Notes: generated by a model not told the origin, from the sequence alone. Positions 26,689 to 36,408 are shown, numbered from the stretch's first letter. The stretch: DNA of 64,000 nt from Burkholderiales bacterium (GCA_026399835.1 JAPLQE010000016.1:1-64000), one strand, 5' to 3'. Made by a program: numbers and translations.

Positions 26689-27239
26689 TCAGCGGTGCCC
26701 GAAGCGCGGCGCCCGCCGCTCGAGGAACGCGCGCATGCCTTCGTGAGCGTCCTCGCTCGCGAAGCGCGCGTACATCTGGCGCCGCTCGAAGCGCACGCCC
26801 TCGGCGAGCGGCGTCTCGTGGGCACGGTTCACCGACTCCTTGATCGCGATCAGCGCCGGCAGCGAGAACCCGGCGATGCGCTCGGCGAGCGCGAGCGTCT
26901 CGTCCATCAGCCGCCGCCGAGCGCCACGCCCGCGACCGCGGCCAGCACCGGCTTGCGGACCTGCAGCACCGTCTCCCAGTTGCGGGTGATGAACCGGTCG
27001 CGCTCGACCTCCGCGTGCGAGCGGCCGACCATGCCCGAGATGTCCGCGCCGGCCGCGAACGCGCGCGGCCCGCCGGTGACGACGATCGCGCCGATGCCCT
27101 CGTCGGCGTCGAAGGCGAGCAGCGCGCCGCCGAGCGCGTCCATCAGCGCATCGTCGAGCGCGTTCAGCGCCTCGGGTCGGTTGAGCGTGATCACGCCGAC
27201 GCGCCCGCGACGCTCGACGAGCACGACGGACGCGGTCAT
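26689..27239 (-). pseudogene. badK: Broken badK: cyclohex-1-ene-1-carboxyl-CoA hydratase with internal deletion
   Basis: Two adjacent frames together resemble one enoyl-CoA hydratase. The first (27239-26907) reads MTASVVLVERRGRVGVITLN...DALMDALGGALLAFDADEG...FITRNWETVLQVRKPVLAAV and stops right after ALGGG. The second (26907-26689) resumes at MDETLALAERIAGFSLPALI and runs to the normal end AFLERRAPRFGHR. About 75 residues are missing between them, including the GxLPGxGGTQRLPR region with the catalytic Glu. The junction GGCGGCTGATGGACGAG also shifts the frame. The ends match BadK of Rhodopseudomonas palustris as I recall it, and the position at the end of the badH-badI-aliB-aliA operon fits. 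Confidence 0.87.
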
Positions 27240-27288
27240 CGCCCGGCTCCGTCCACGCGGCCCGTCGCGCGTGCAGGGCTCGCGGCGC

Positions 27289-28932
<1,644 letters not shown>

Positions 28933-28992
28933 GGTCGACTCCTGGGGTGATCGGTCGTGGATCGTGACGGGCGGGCCGGCGTGTCCCGGGGC

Positions 28993-30144
28993 TCAGGCCG
29001 GCACGTGCTTGCGGCCCGCCCGCGTGCGGGCGATGACGGTCTTCATGATCTGCGCGGTGCCGTCGCCGATCTGGAAGCCGAGGATGTCGCGCAGCCGCTG
29101 CTCCATCGGGCCTCGGTCATAGCCGCCGTGGCCGTGCATCAGCAGGCACTGGTGGACGACGTCGTAGGCGAGCTTGGGCGCCCACCACTTGCACATCGCC
29201 GCCTCGGCCGCATGCGGGCGGCCGCGGTCCTTGAGCCACAGCGCCTGCAGGCACAGCAGCCGTGCGGCCTCGACCTGCGTGTCGAGCTCGGCGAGCGGAT
29301 GCGAGACGCCCTGGAAGGCCGACAGCGGCTGGCCGAAGGCCTGGCGCTCGACCACCCAGGCCCAGGTCTCCTCGAGTGCGACGCGCGCCACCGCGAGCAC
29401 CTGCAGGCCGATCAGCGCGCGCGAGTAGTCGAAGCCCTGCATCACCTGCACGAAGCCCCGGTTCTCGTCGCCCAGCCGGTGGTCGGCGGGCACGCGCACG
29501 TTGTCGAAGAACAGCGAGCCGCGGCCGATCGCCCGCTGGCCGTGGCAGTCGAAGCGGCTGCGGGTCAGGCCCGGTGCGTCGCCGGCCACCAGCAGCGCGG
29601 TCACGCCGTGCGCGCCGGACTCGGGCGTGCCGGTGCGGCCGAACACCACGATCGCATCGGCCTGGTCGGCGGCCGAGATCGAGGTCTTCTCGCCGTTGAT
29701 CAGGTACCCGTCGGCGGTGCGCTCGACGCGCAGCCGCAGGTTGGCCGCGTCCGATCCGCCGCGCGGCTCGGTCAGCGCGATCGCCAGCAGCGCCTCGCCG
29801 CTGACCAGGCGCCGCAGCCAGGGGCCGGCGACCTCGGGGCGGCCGTGCTCCGCCAGGATCTGGCCGTTCAGCGATGCCAGCAGGTTCACGTACGACAGGC
29901 TCAGGTCGGCGCGCGCGATCTCCTCGTGGATCACGCCGGCCGCGAGGCACCCTATGCCCTGGCCGCCGACCGCCTCGGGCAGCTCGGGCGCGATGAAGCC
30001 GAGTTCGCCCATCTGGCGCATCAGCGTGCGATCGAGCACGCGCGTGCGGTCACGCTCCTCGAAGCCGGGCGCGACGCGCTCGGCGGCGAAGCGGCGGGCA
30101 TGCTCGCCGAGCGTGGCGAGGTCCTCGTCGATGTACGGGTTCAT
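28993..30144 (-). CDS. aliB: Cyclohexanecarboxyl-CoA dehydrogenase AliB
   Basis: A 383-residue acyl-CoA dehydrogenase expected to form cyclohex-1-ene-1-carboxyl-CoA. FAD/substrate motifs are visible: LTEPRGGSDAANLRLRVERT, LINGEKTSIS, DYSRALIGLQVLAVARVALE, RQAFGQPLSAFQGV, LMHGHGGYD. At the place of the usual catalytic glutamate (IYEGT in most family members) it reads IGDGTAQIM, i.e. Asp361. It is the third gene of the operon, 25 bp after badI. A change of base is plausible for a cyclic substrate, but activity cannot be judged here. Confidence 0.83.
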   Translation of the reverse strand: MNPYIDEDLATLGEHARRFAAERVAPGFEERDRTRVLDRTLMRQMGELGFIAPELPEAVGGQGIGCLAAGVIHEEIARADLSLSYVNLLASLNGQILAEHGRPEVAGPWLRRLVSGEALLAIALTEPRGGSDAANLRLRVERTADGYLINGEKTSISAADQADAIVVFGRTGTPESGAHGVTALLVAGDAPGLTRSRFDCHGQRAIGRGSLFFDNVRVPADHRLGDENRGFVQVMQGFDYSRALIGLQVLAVARVALEETWAWVVERQAFGQPLSAFQGVSHPLAELDTQVEAARLLCLQALWLKDRGRPHAAEAAMCKWWAPKLAYDVVHQCLLMHGHGGYDRGPMEQRLRDILGFQIGDGTAQIMKTVIARTRAGRKHVPA

Positions 30145-30169
30145 CGTGATGGGTCTCCGTGCGGGGCGT

Positions 30170-30961
30170 CTACTTCGCGAACTTCCTGAACTCGGGCTTG
30201 CGCTTTTCCTTCTGCGCGGTGACGCCCTCGCGGGACTCGTCGGTGTCGTAGTAGAGCTTGAGCGCGAGCATGCCCATGCCCGCGATGCCGGCCTGGTGCG
30301 CGGTGTCCATGTTGAAGCTGCGCTTGGCGATGGCCAGCGCCGTCGGGCTGCGCTCGCAGATGGTCTCGGCCCATTCCTGCACGGTGGCGTCGAGCTGCTC
30401 GTGCGGCACGCAGACGTTGGCCAGCCCCATCGCCACGGCTTCCTGGCCGGAGTAGCGCTTGTTGAGGTACCACATCTCGCGGGCCTTCTTCTCGCCGACG
30501 ACGCGCGCGAGGAAGGCCGTGCCGTAGCCCGGATCGACCGAGCCCATCTTCGGGCCGACCTGGCCGAAGATCGCCTTCTCCGAGGCGATGGTCAGGTCGC
30601 AGATCGTGCACAGCACGTTGCCGCCGCCGATGGCGAAGCCCTGCACGCGGGCGATGACCGGCTTGGGCACGTCGCGGATGGCGGTGTGCAGCTCCTCCAT
30701 CGGCAGGCCGATGGTGCCGCGCCCGTCGTAGTTGCCGTCGTGCGCGGACTGGTCGCCGCCGGTGCAGAAGGCGCGATCGCCGGCGCCGGCGAGCACGATC
30801 GCGCCGATCGAGCGGTCGTAGCCGGCGCGGTTCAGCGCGCGGATCAGCTCGTCGCAGGTGGTGCCGCGGAAGGCGTTCATCTTCTCCGGGCGGTTGATCG
30901 TGATCCAGGCGACGCCGTTGCGGACTTCGTACAGCAGGTCTTCGTAGTCGGTGGTGCTCAT
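30170..30961 (-). CDS. badI: 2-ketocyclohexanecarboxyl-CoA hydrolase BadI
   Basis: A 263-residue crotonase-family enzyme that opens the ring of 2-ketocyclohexanecarboxyl-CoA to give pimelyl-CoA. It matches BadI of R. palustris strongly as I recall it: YEVRNGVAWITINRPEKMNA, FRGTTCDELI, GDRAFCTGGDQSAHDGNYDG, GFAIGGGNVLCTICDLTIAS, QVGPKMGSVDPGYGTAFLAR, and the C-terminal KRSFNMDTAHQAGIAGMGM and LKLYYDTDESREGV. This long agreement makes it the anchor for naming the cluster. It starts 31 bp after badH. Confidence 0.93.
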   Translation of the reverse strand: MSTTDYEDLLYEVRNGVAWITINRPEKMNAFRGTTCDELIRALNRAGYDRSIGAIVLAGAGDRAFCTGGDQSAHDGNYDGRGTIGLPMEELHTAIRDVPKPVIARVQGFAIGGGNVLCTICDLTIASEKAIFGQVGPKMGSVDPGYGTAFLARVVGEKKAREMWYLNKRYSGQEAVAMGLANVCVPHEQLDATVQEWAETICERSPTALAIAKRSFNMDTAHQAGIAGMGMLALKLYYDTDESREGVTAQKEKRKPEFRKFAK

Positions 30962-30992
30962 GGTTCGGATTCCGTTGTGTGGGTGGGCCGGC

Positions 30993-31760
30993 TCAACCGG
31001 CCATCGTCAGGCCGCCGGAAACGCTCAGCACCTGGCCGGTGACATAGCCCGCGTCGTCGCTGGCGAAGAAGAGGATGGCGCCCGGCAGGTCCTCGGGCTG
31101 GCCGATGCGCCCGAGCGGGATCGAGCGGGTGAACGCGTCGATCAGCTTTTCGGGGTTGCCGGCGCCGGCCTTGTAGTCCTCGAAGAGCGCGGTCTGCGTC
31201 GGGCCCGGGCACACGACGTTGACGGTGATGCCGTGGCGGGCGTGCTCGCGGGCGATGGTCTTGGAGAACGCCACCAGCCCGCCCTTGCAGGCGGCATAGA
31301 CGGCCTCGCCCGAGGAGCCCACGCGGGCGGCATCCGACGACACGTTGACGATGCGCCCGCTGCGCCGCTCCACCATGCCGGGCAGCACCGCGTGGTGCAT
31401 GTGCAGCGCGCCGGTCAGGTTGATGGCGATGAGCCGGTCCCAGTGGGCGGGCTCGGTCTTGGTGAAGGGCTTGAAGATGTCCCAGCCCGCGTTGTTGACC
31501 AGCACGTCGATCGGGCCGAGCTCGGTGCGCACGCCAGCGATGGCCGCGTCGACGCTGGCGCGCTCGGTGATGTCGCAGCGGAAGGCCGCAGCGGTGCCGC
31601 CGGCCTCGCGTACCGCGGCGGCGGTGGCCTCAGCAGTCTCCAGGTTCTGGTCGAGCACCGCCACGCGGGCGCCCTCCGCGCCGAAGCGGCGGCAGGTGGC
31701 GCCGCCGATGCCGCCGCCGCCGCCGGTGACGACGACGACCCTGCCGGTGAATCGATCCAT
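30993..31760 (-). CDS. badH: 2-hydroxycyclohexanecarboxyl-CoA dehydrogenase BadH
   Basis: A 255-residue short-chain dehydrogenase oxidising the 2-hydroxy ring intermediate with NAD. Cofactor motif VVVTGGGGGIGGATCRRFGA, VLDQN for NAD preference, NNAGWD, and catalytic Ser (NVSSDAARVG), Tyr and Lys (YAACKGG). The CPGPTQTALFEDYKAGAGNP region is typical of the family. First gene of the operon, reading away from badR, with a good promoter 70-100 bp upstream. Its product is the substrate of BadI. Confidence 0.9.
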   Translation of the reverse strand: MDRFTGRVVVVTGGGGGIGGATCRRFGAEGARVAVLDQNLETAEATAAAVREAGGTAAAFRCDITERASVDAAIAGVRTELGPIDVLVNNAGWDIFKPFTKTEPAHWDRLIAINLTGALHMHHAVLPGMVERRSGRIVNVSSDAARVGSSGEAVYAACKGGLVAFSKTIAREHARHGITVNVVCPGPTQTALFEDYKAGAGNPEKLIDAFTRSIPLGRIGQPEDLPGAILFFASDDAGYVTGQVLSVSGGLTMAG

Positions 31761-31819
31761 GGTGTTGCCTCCTGTGCGGTGCGGGGCCTGGGTTTCGCTC
31801 GGCCTGCATTTACGTCAAT

Positions 31820-31858
31820 ATAGCGACCTATCGTAGGGCAGGTCACCGAGGCCTGCAA
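31820..31858 (-). promoter_or_regulatory. badH operon promoter with overlapping operator-like repeat
   Basis: On the minus strand TTGCAG (31858-31853), a 17-bp spacer and TACGAT (31835-31830) form a good sigma-70 promoter. The -10 end overlaps an inverted repeat, ATAG-CGAC-CTAT (31820-31831), a likely site for BadR. In R. palustris BadR represses the equivalent operon, with relief by a pathway CoA intermediate; the same control is inferred here. Confidence 0.6.
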
Positions 31859-31868
31859 GGGGGATGAG

Positions 31869-32399
31869 ATGGCGACGCCGGCACAAAAGATCCGAAATGT
31901 TGCGACGCAACGAGAGGATGATGCCGACTCGGTGAAGCTGGAGCTGGCCAATCGTCTCTTCTTCCGGCTCTACCAGTGCGCAAACATGTTGCATAAAACC
32001 GGCAGCCGCGCGGTCGAGGCCGAGGGGCTGACCACGCAGCAGTGGGCGGTGCTCGGCGCGCTGTCGCGCGAGCGCGCGGCCGGCGGCATCAGCATCGGCG
32101 AGCTCGCGCGCTACCTGATGGTCAGCCGCCAGAACCTGTCGGGCGTGATCGGACGGATGGAGCGCGACGGACATGTCGCGGTGGCGCCCGACGGCCAGGA
32201 CCGGCGCTCGCGGCTGGTCACGATGACCGCATCGGGGCGTCGCGTGTGGACCGAGCTCGCGCAGCCCAAGATCCGCGACTACTACCGCGAGGTCCTGGGC
32301 GACTTCTCGGTCAGCGACGCGACCCACACGCTGCACTACCTGCTGAAGATGCTCGGCAACATGGAGCGGGTCGACGCGCGGCAGTCGGGCGGGCGCTGA
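31869..32399 (+). CDS. badR: MarR-family regulator BadR
   Basis: A 176-residue winged-helix regulator. MarR features: helical N-terminus (VKLELANRLFFRLYQCANML), TTQQWAVLGALSRERAAGGI, recognition helix region SIGELARYLMVSRQNLSGVI, and wing DGQDRRSRLVTMTASGRRVW. It is divergent from the badHI-aliBA operon, as badR is in R. palustris, which supports the name. A GGGGG ribosome-binding tract precedes ATG 31869. Its stop codon forms part of a perfect hairpin. Confidence 0.87.
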   Translation: MATPAQKIRNVATQREDDADSVKLELANRLFFRLYQCANMLHKTGSRAVEAEGLTTQQWAVLGALSRERAAGGISIGELARYLMVSRQNLSGVIGRMERDGHVAVAPDGQDRRSRLVTMTASGRRVWTELAQPKIRDYYREVLGDFSVSDATHTLHYLLKMLGNMERVDARQSGGR

Positions 32400-32420
32400 T
32401 CGTCACGAGCGTGACGATCA
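32397..32420. terminator. Perfect hairpin joining the stop codons of two convergent genes
   Basis: TGATCGTCAC-GAGC-GTGACGATCA is a perfect 10-bp stem with a 4-nt loop. The left arm begins with the badR stop (TGA 32397-32399); the right arm ends with the complement of the Bug-gene stop (32418-32420). It can act in both directions, but has no T tract, so it may work as a bidirectional RNA end or an RNA-stabilising structure rather than a classical terminator. Confidence 0.7.
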
Positions 32421-33416
32421 GTCGATGGTCGCGCCCGACGCCTTGACGATCCCCTGCCACAGCTTCAGGTCCTCGCGCAGCAGCGCGGCGAGCTGATCGG
32501 GCGTCGAGGGCGCGGGCTCCGCGCCCTGGCCCGCCATCCGCTCGACCAGGGCCGGATCGGCCAGCACCTTCGCACCCTCCGCCGCGATCCGGTCGACGAT
32601 CGCCTTCGGGGTGCCCGCCGGCGCGAACAGGCCGTACCACGAGTTCGCATGGAAGCCCGGCAGGGATTCGTTCAGCGTCGGCAGGTCGGGGGCGAGCTTC
32701 GTGCGCTTCTCGGTCGCCACGCCGATGACCTTGAGCTGGCCGGCCTTCACGAACGGGAACACGCCGGGGAAGCTCCCGAAGGCGATCGGCACCTGCCCAC
32801 CCACCACGTCGGTCGCCGCTGCCGCGGCACCGCGGTACGGGATGTGCACGAGGTGCAGGCCAGCCTGGCGGTTCAGCATCACCCCGAGCAGGTGGTTCAG
32901 CGTGCCGTTGCCAGCGGACGCGTAGTCGATCCGCCCGGGGCGCTGCTTCGCGTAGGCGATCAGCTCCTTGAGGTTCGAGACCGGGAACGACGGGTTCGCC
33001 ACCAGCAGGTACGGCGCGGTCGCCACCGACATGACGGGCTCGAAGTCCTTGACCGGATCGAAGCCGGTGTTCCTGTAGAGCCACGGGTTGATCGTCTGCG
33101 CGCTCTGCGCGGTCAGCATCAGCGTGTGCCCGTCCTTGGGCGCGCGTGCGGCCTGCGCGGTGCCCACGTTGCCGCCGGCGCCCGTGCGGTTCTCGATCAC
33201 CACCGGCTGGCCGATCGCCTGCGAGAGCCGGGCGCCGAACGCCCGTGCGACGGTGTCGTTGGCACCGCCGGCGGCCTGCGGCACGACGAGCGTCACCGGC
33301 TTGGTGGGCCAGGCCTCCTGAGCGCGGGCGGGGCGCGACGAGAGCGCGGCCGATGCCAGCGCGACGGGGGCGAAGGGCGCGAGCAGGCGGCTGCGCTCGG
33401 GGGTGGCACGGGACAT
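32418..33416 (-). CDS. Bug-family (TctC-like) solute receptor
   Basis: A 332-residue periplasmic binding protein of the tripartite tricarboxylate transporter receptor family. The signal peptide ends near ARA-QEA (residue 32). Family blocks: WPTKPVTLVVPQAAGGANDT, IENRTGAGGNVGTAQAARA, DYASAGNGTLNHLLGVML, HIPYRGAAAAATDVVGGQVP, SWYGLFAPAGTPKAIVDRI. Such proteins bind carboxylates, often for a TctAB membrane pair or as free receptors. No tctA/tctB is adjacent, the usual situation in Burkholderiales. GAGGAG precedes ATG 33416. The ligand is unknown; proximity to badR suggests an organic acid but the genes converge rather than share an operon. Confidence 0.88.
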   Translation of the reverse strand: MSRATPERSRLLAPFAPVALASAALSSRPARAQEAWPTKPVTLVVPQAAGGANDTVARAFGARLSQAIGQPVVIENRTGAGGNVGTAQAARAPKDGHTLMLTAQSAQTINPWLYRNTGFDPVKDFEPVMSVATAPYLLVANPSFPVSNLKELIAYAKQRPGRIDYASAGNGTLNHLLGVMLNRQAGLHLVHIPYRGAAAAATDVVGGQVPIAFGSFPGVFPFVKAGQLKVIGVATEKRTKLAPDLPTLNESLPGFHANSWYGLFAPAGTPKAIVDRIAAEGAKVLADPALVERMAGQGAEPAPSTPDQLAALLREDLKLWQGIVKASGATID

Positions 33417-33571
33417 GGGGTCTCCTCTCTGTACGTGTCGTCCCCAATTGTAGAGACCCGTATGCCATCGAAGTGCACGGCAGCCCGCCCGGTGATCGTC
33501 GTACCGCCGGCGCGGCCGAGGCGCATGATGCGCGTCACCGGATCCGTCCTCGCCGCAGCAGGGGTTCACCG

Positions 33572-34009
33572 ATGCTTTCCCGACTGATCTACGCCAGCGC
33601 CGTCGGCGACGACCTGCGCACCGACGAGCTCAACCGCCTGCTCGAGCGGGCGCGCCAGCGCAACGTCCAGCGCGGGATCACCGGGCTGCTGGTCTTCGAC
33701 AGCCGGCACTTCCTGCAGGTGGTCGAGGGCTCGCGCCGCGCGCTCAACGAGCTGTACGCGGCGCTGCTGAGGGATCCGCGTCACCGCGACGTGCAGCTCC
33801 TCAAGTTCGCCCGGATCGACGCGCGGCGCTTCCCGGGCTGGTCGATGGGCTTCGTGCCCGCGGACCTCGCCCACCGCACGATGGTGGCGCGCCACGCCGA
33901 GTCGTTCGACTTCGATCCGACCCTGCTGGACGGCGAGTCGGCCGAGGCGCTGCTCGTCGAGTTCGGCGCGGCCACCGCCGGCCGGGCGGCGGTGCTGACG
34001 CCCGCCTGA
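33572..34009 (+). CDS. BLUF-domain blue-light photoreceptor
   Basis: A 145-residue stand-alone BLUF protein that would bind FAD and sense blue light. Conserved residues are all visible: Tyr7 (SRLIYAS), Asn31 (ARQRNVQRGITGLLVF), Gln49 (HFLQVVEG), Trp90 and Met92 (FPGWSMGF), and the DPRHRDVQLL block. The C-terminal 40 residues form only a short tail with no output domain, so it must signal through a partner. ATG 33572 starts at the usual BLUF N-terminus. The next gene starts 68 bp downstream and is not an obvious partner. Confidence 0.9.
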   Translation: MLSRLIYASAVGDDLRTDELNRLLERARQRNVQRGITGLLVFDSRHFLQVVEGSRRALNELYAALLRDPRHRDVQLLKFARIDARRFPGWSMGFVPADLAHRTMVARHAESFDFDPTLLDGESAEALLVEFGAATAGRAAVLTPA

Positions 34010-34077
34010 TGCCTGTCTGACGCGGCGCCTCGGCGACGACGCGTGTCGTCGGCCGCGCGTCGGGCGATAATCGTCGG

Positions 34078-35367
34078 ATGCCGACACTCGATCGCATCCT
34101 GGCCGAGCGCCTCGACGCCAGCTTCAAGGGCTTTCCCTCCGAGCGGCCCGCGTTCACCGTCGCCGAGGCCGGTGCGCAGGGCCTGCAGCTGCTGCGCGGC
34201 GACCTGCCGATGCCGGTGGCGGTGCTGCGCGAATCCGCGCTGCGCCACAACGCCGACTGGCTGATGCGCTTCGTCGCGGCCTCGGGCGCGAGGCTCGCGC
34301 CGCACGGCAAGACCACCAACGCGCCGCAGCTCTTCGTCGAGCAGCTGCGCGACGGCGCCTGGGGACTGACCGTGGCCAATGTCCACCAGGCGCGGCTCGC
34401 GGTCGAGGCGGGCGCGCAGTGCGTGCTGATGGCCAACCAGATCGCGAGCGTCGGCGACGCGGCGCGCTGGGGCGCGCTGGCCGGCGCGAATCCCGGCGTG
34501 CGTTTCCTGACGCTGACCGACTCGAGCGCGCAGCTCGCCCTGCTCGCCGAGGGCCTCGCGCGGGCGGGCGCGCCGCGCGTCGACGTGCTGGTCGAGCTGG
34601 GCACGCCGGGCGGACGCACCGGCTGTCGCGACGCGGCGGGGGCGCTCGCGCTCGCGCGCGCCGTCGCGGCGACGCCCGGGCTGCGGCTGGCCGGCGTCGA
34701 GGCCTTCGAGGGGCTGAACGTCAGCAACGACACCGCGCGCGACGCCGCCTTCGTCGGTGACTGGATGCGCGCGCTGCTCGGGCTCGCCCGCGACTGCGAC
34801 CGCGAGGGCCTGTTCGCAGGCCTCGACGAGGTGCTGCTGTCGGCCGGGGGCTCGGCGGCCTACGACCTGGTCGTCGGCGGCCTGGGTGGCGCGGCCCTGT
34901 CGCGCCCGGCGCGCGTCGTGCTGCGCAGCGGCTGCTACCTGAGCCACGACGACGGCATGTACCGCCGGCACGTCGCCGCGATCGCCGCCCGCGGCGCGGT
35001 GCACGGCGAGCCGCCGCGCGGCGCGCTCGAGGTCTGGGCCGCGGTGCAGTCGCGCCCGGAGCCGGATCGCGCGATCGTCACGCTCGGGCGCCGCGACGTC
35101 GGCACGGATGCCGACCTGCCGCTGCCGAAGTGGTGGTTCCGACCGGGCCGCGATGCGCAGCCGGCGCCCGCGCCCGCGCATTGGGCCGTCTTCGGCCACA
35201 ACGACCAGCACGGCTACCTCAGGGTGTCGCCTGCGGACCCGATCGAGGTCGGCGACTGGATCGGCTTCGGGGTGTCGCACCCGTGCACGACCTTCGACAA
35301 GTGGCGCCTGGTCTGGGGCATCGACGACGCGGGGCACGTGACCCGCGCCATCCGCACCTACTTCTGA
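34078..35367 (+). CDS. D-serine dehydratase-like / amino acid deaminase PLP enzyme (alanine racemase fold)
   Basis: A 429-residue fold-type III PLP enzyme. PLP Lys78 sits in LAPHGKTTNAPQ, followed by barrel segments VANVHQARLAVEAG, VDVLVELGTPGGRTG and VLRSGCYLSHDDGMY. The C-terminal D-serine-dehydratase-like domain carries the His and Cys metal ligands in GVSHPCTTFDKWR. Family members act on D-amino acids (D-serine dehydratase, D-threonine aldolase, amino acid deaminase); the exact reaction is not fixed by sequence. Its end overlaps the converging hydrolase gene by 10 bp. Confidence 0.82.
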   Translation: MPTLDRILAERLDASFKGFPSERPAFTVAEAGAQGLQLLRGDLPMPVAVLRESALRHNADWLMRFVAASGARLAPHGKTTNAPQLFVEQLRDGAWGLTVANVHQARLAVEAGAQCVLMANQIASVGDAARWGALAGANPGVRFLTLTDSSAQLALLAEGLARAGAPRVDVLVELGTPGGRTGCRDAAGALALARAVAATPGLRLAGVEAFEGLNVSNDTARDAAFVGDWMRALLGLARDCDREGLFAGLDEVLLSAGGSAAYDLVVGGLGGAALSRPARVVLRSGCYLSHDDGMYRRHVAAIAARGAVHGEPPRGALEVWAAVQSRPEPDRAIVTLGRRDVGTDADLPLPKWWFRPGRDAQPAPAPAHWAVFGHNDQHGYLRVSPADPIEVGDWIGFGVSHPCTTFDKWRLVWGIDDAGHVTRAIRTYF

Positions 35368-36404
35368 CCCGGGACGGCGCCGCCGCGCAGGAAGGTCATC
35401 GCGTCGCGCGCGGTCGTCAGCGGGTCCTCCTCCATCGGCAGGTGGCCGAGCTCGGGGTAGAGGACGAGGCGGCTGTCGGGGATGTCCTTCCGGAAGCGCT
35501 CGGCATGACTGATCGGCACCCAGCGATCGGCGCCGCCCCACTGGATCAGCGTCGGCACCCGCAGCTCGGGCAGGCGCTGCCAGCCCAGCGGGCGGCGTTC
35601 GGCGCGGGCGCGGTCGCCCATGGCGGTGCGGTTGCCCGGCCGCAGCATCAGCTGCTCGTAGCGGTCGACCAGCTCCGGCGTGACCTTCGAGCCGTCGCCG
35701 TAGGTGTCCTTCAGGCTGCGCTCGACCATGCCGCGGATCGGCGCGAAGCGCATCAGCTCGCTCACCACCGGCATCCGGGCGAGTTCGAGCGCGATCGCGC
35801 CGCTGGTGCCGGGCTCGATCGGATAGCCGACCGCATCGATCAGCACGAGGGCGCTGACCCGGTCCGGATGCCGCAGCGCGAAGCGCCACGCGTAGTAGCC
35901 GCCCAGGCTGTTGCCGGCGATCGCGAAGCGCTTCAGGCCTGCGGCGTTGGCGAAGCGCTCGAGGAAGTCGACCGTGGCGGTACCGGAATAGTCGCCCGAC
36001 GGATGCGGACCGGTCAGCCCGAAGCCCGGGAGGTCCAGGCGCACGACCCGCAGGGTCGGGCTCATCTGCCGGGCCCAGCCATCCCAGGTGTGCAGCGACG
36101 ATCCGGTGCCGTGCAGCAGCAGGATCGCGGGCGGCTCGGTGTCGGCGACGACGGCCGAGGCGGCCGAGGCGGCCGAGGCGGGCGAGGCGGGCGAGGCGGC
36201 GGTCGGTGCCGCCGGCGCGGCCACCGCGCCCGGCGCAAGATTGGCCGGTCCCTCGTCGCGCCAGTGCACCTCGATGCCGTCCATCGGCAGGAAGCGCGAG
36301 GACGGCCCGGCCCAGCGCGCCTTCAGGTCGACCAGCGCGAGATCGGTCTGGCAGCCGGCGAGCAGCAGCAGCGGGGCGAGAAGGAGCAGCAGACTGCGTC
36401 GCAT
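35358..36404 (-). CDS. Alpha/beta hydrolase lipoprotein
   Basis: A 348-residue protein starting with a lipoprotein signal (MRRSLLLLLAPLLLLAGC, Cys18). An Ala/Ser/Pro-rich linker (about residues 60-85, partly encoded by a 9-bp repeat) leads to the hydrolase domain: oxyanion LLLHGTGSSLHTWDGW, nucleophile Ser in IAGNSLGGYYAWRFA, acid Asp in WGGADRWVPISH and His in ELGHLPMEED. ATG 36404 is chosen because it places the signal at the N-terminus; an in-frame start 30 bp upstream overlaps the ABC gene. It is the last gene of the dipeptide-transporter operon. Substrate unknown. Confidence 0.82.
   Translation of the reverse strand: MRRSLLLLLAPLLLLAGCQTDLALVDLKARWAGPSSRFLPMDGIEVHWRDEGPANLAPGAVAAPAAPTAASPASPASAASAASAVVADTEPPAILLLHGTGSSLHTWDGWARQMSPTLRVVRLDLPGFGLTGPHPSGDYSGTATVDFLERFANAAGLKRFAIAGNSLGGYYAWRFALRHPDRVSALVLIDAVGYPIEPGTSGAIALELARMPVVSELMRFAPIRGMVERSLKDTYGDGSKVTPELVDRYEQLMLRPGNRTAMGDRARAERRPLGWQRLPELRVPTLIQWGGADRWVPISHAERFRKDIPDSRLVLYPELGHLPMEEDPLTTARDAMTFLRGGAVPGQK
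36157..36201. repeat. 9-bp in-frame tandem repeat, five units
   Basis: Five units of GAGGCGGCC or close variants (GAGGCGGGC, GAGGCGGCG), read on the plus strand. On the minus strand they encode an Ala-Ser-Ala/Pro linker between the lipid anchor and the hydrolase domain. Copy-number change would lengthen or shorten the linker in frame. Confidence 0.85.
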
Positions 36405-36408
36405 GGTG

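Noticed and set aside
36157-36201. 9-bp repeats considered as a regulatory iteron set
   Set aside because: They lie within the coding sequence of the hydrolase and encode an Ala/Ser linker; no replication gene is near.
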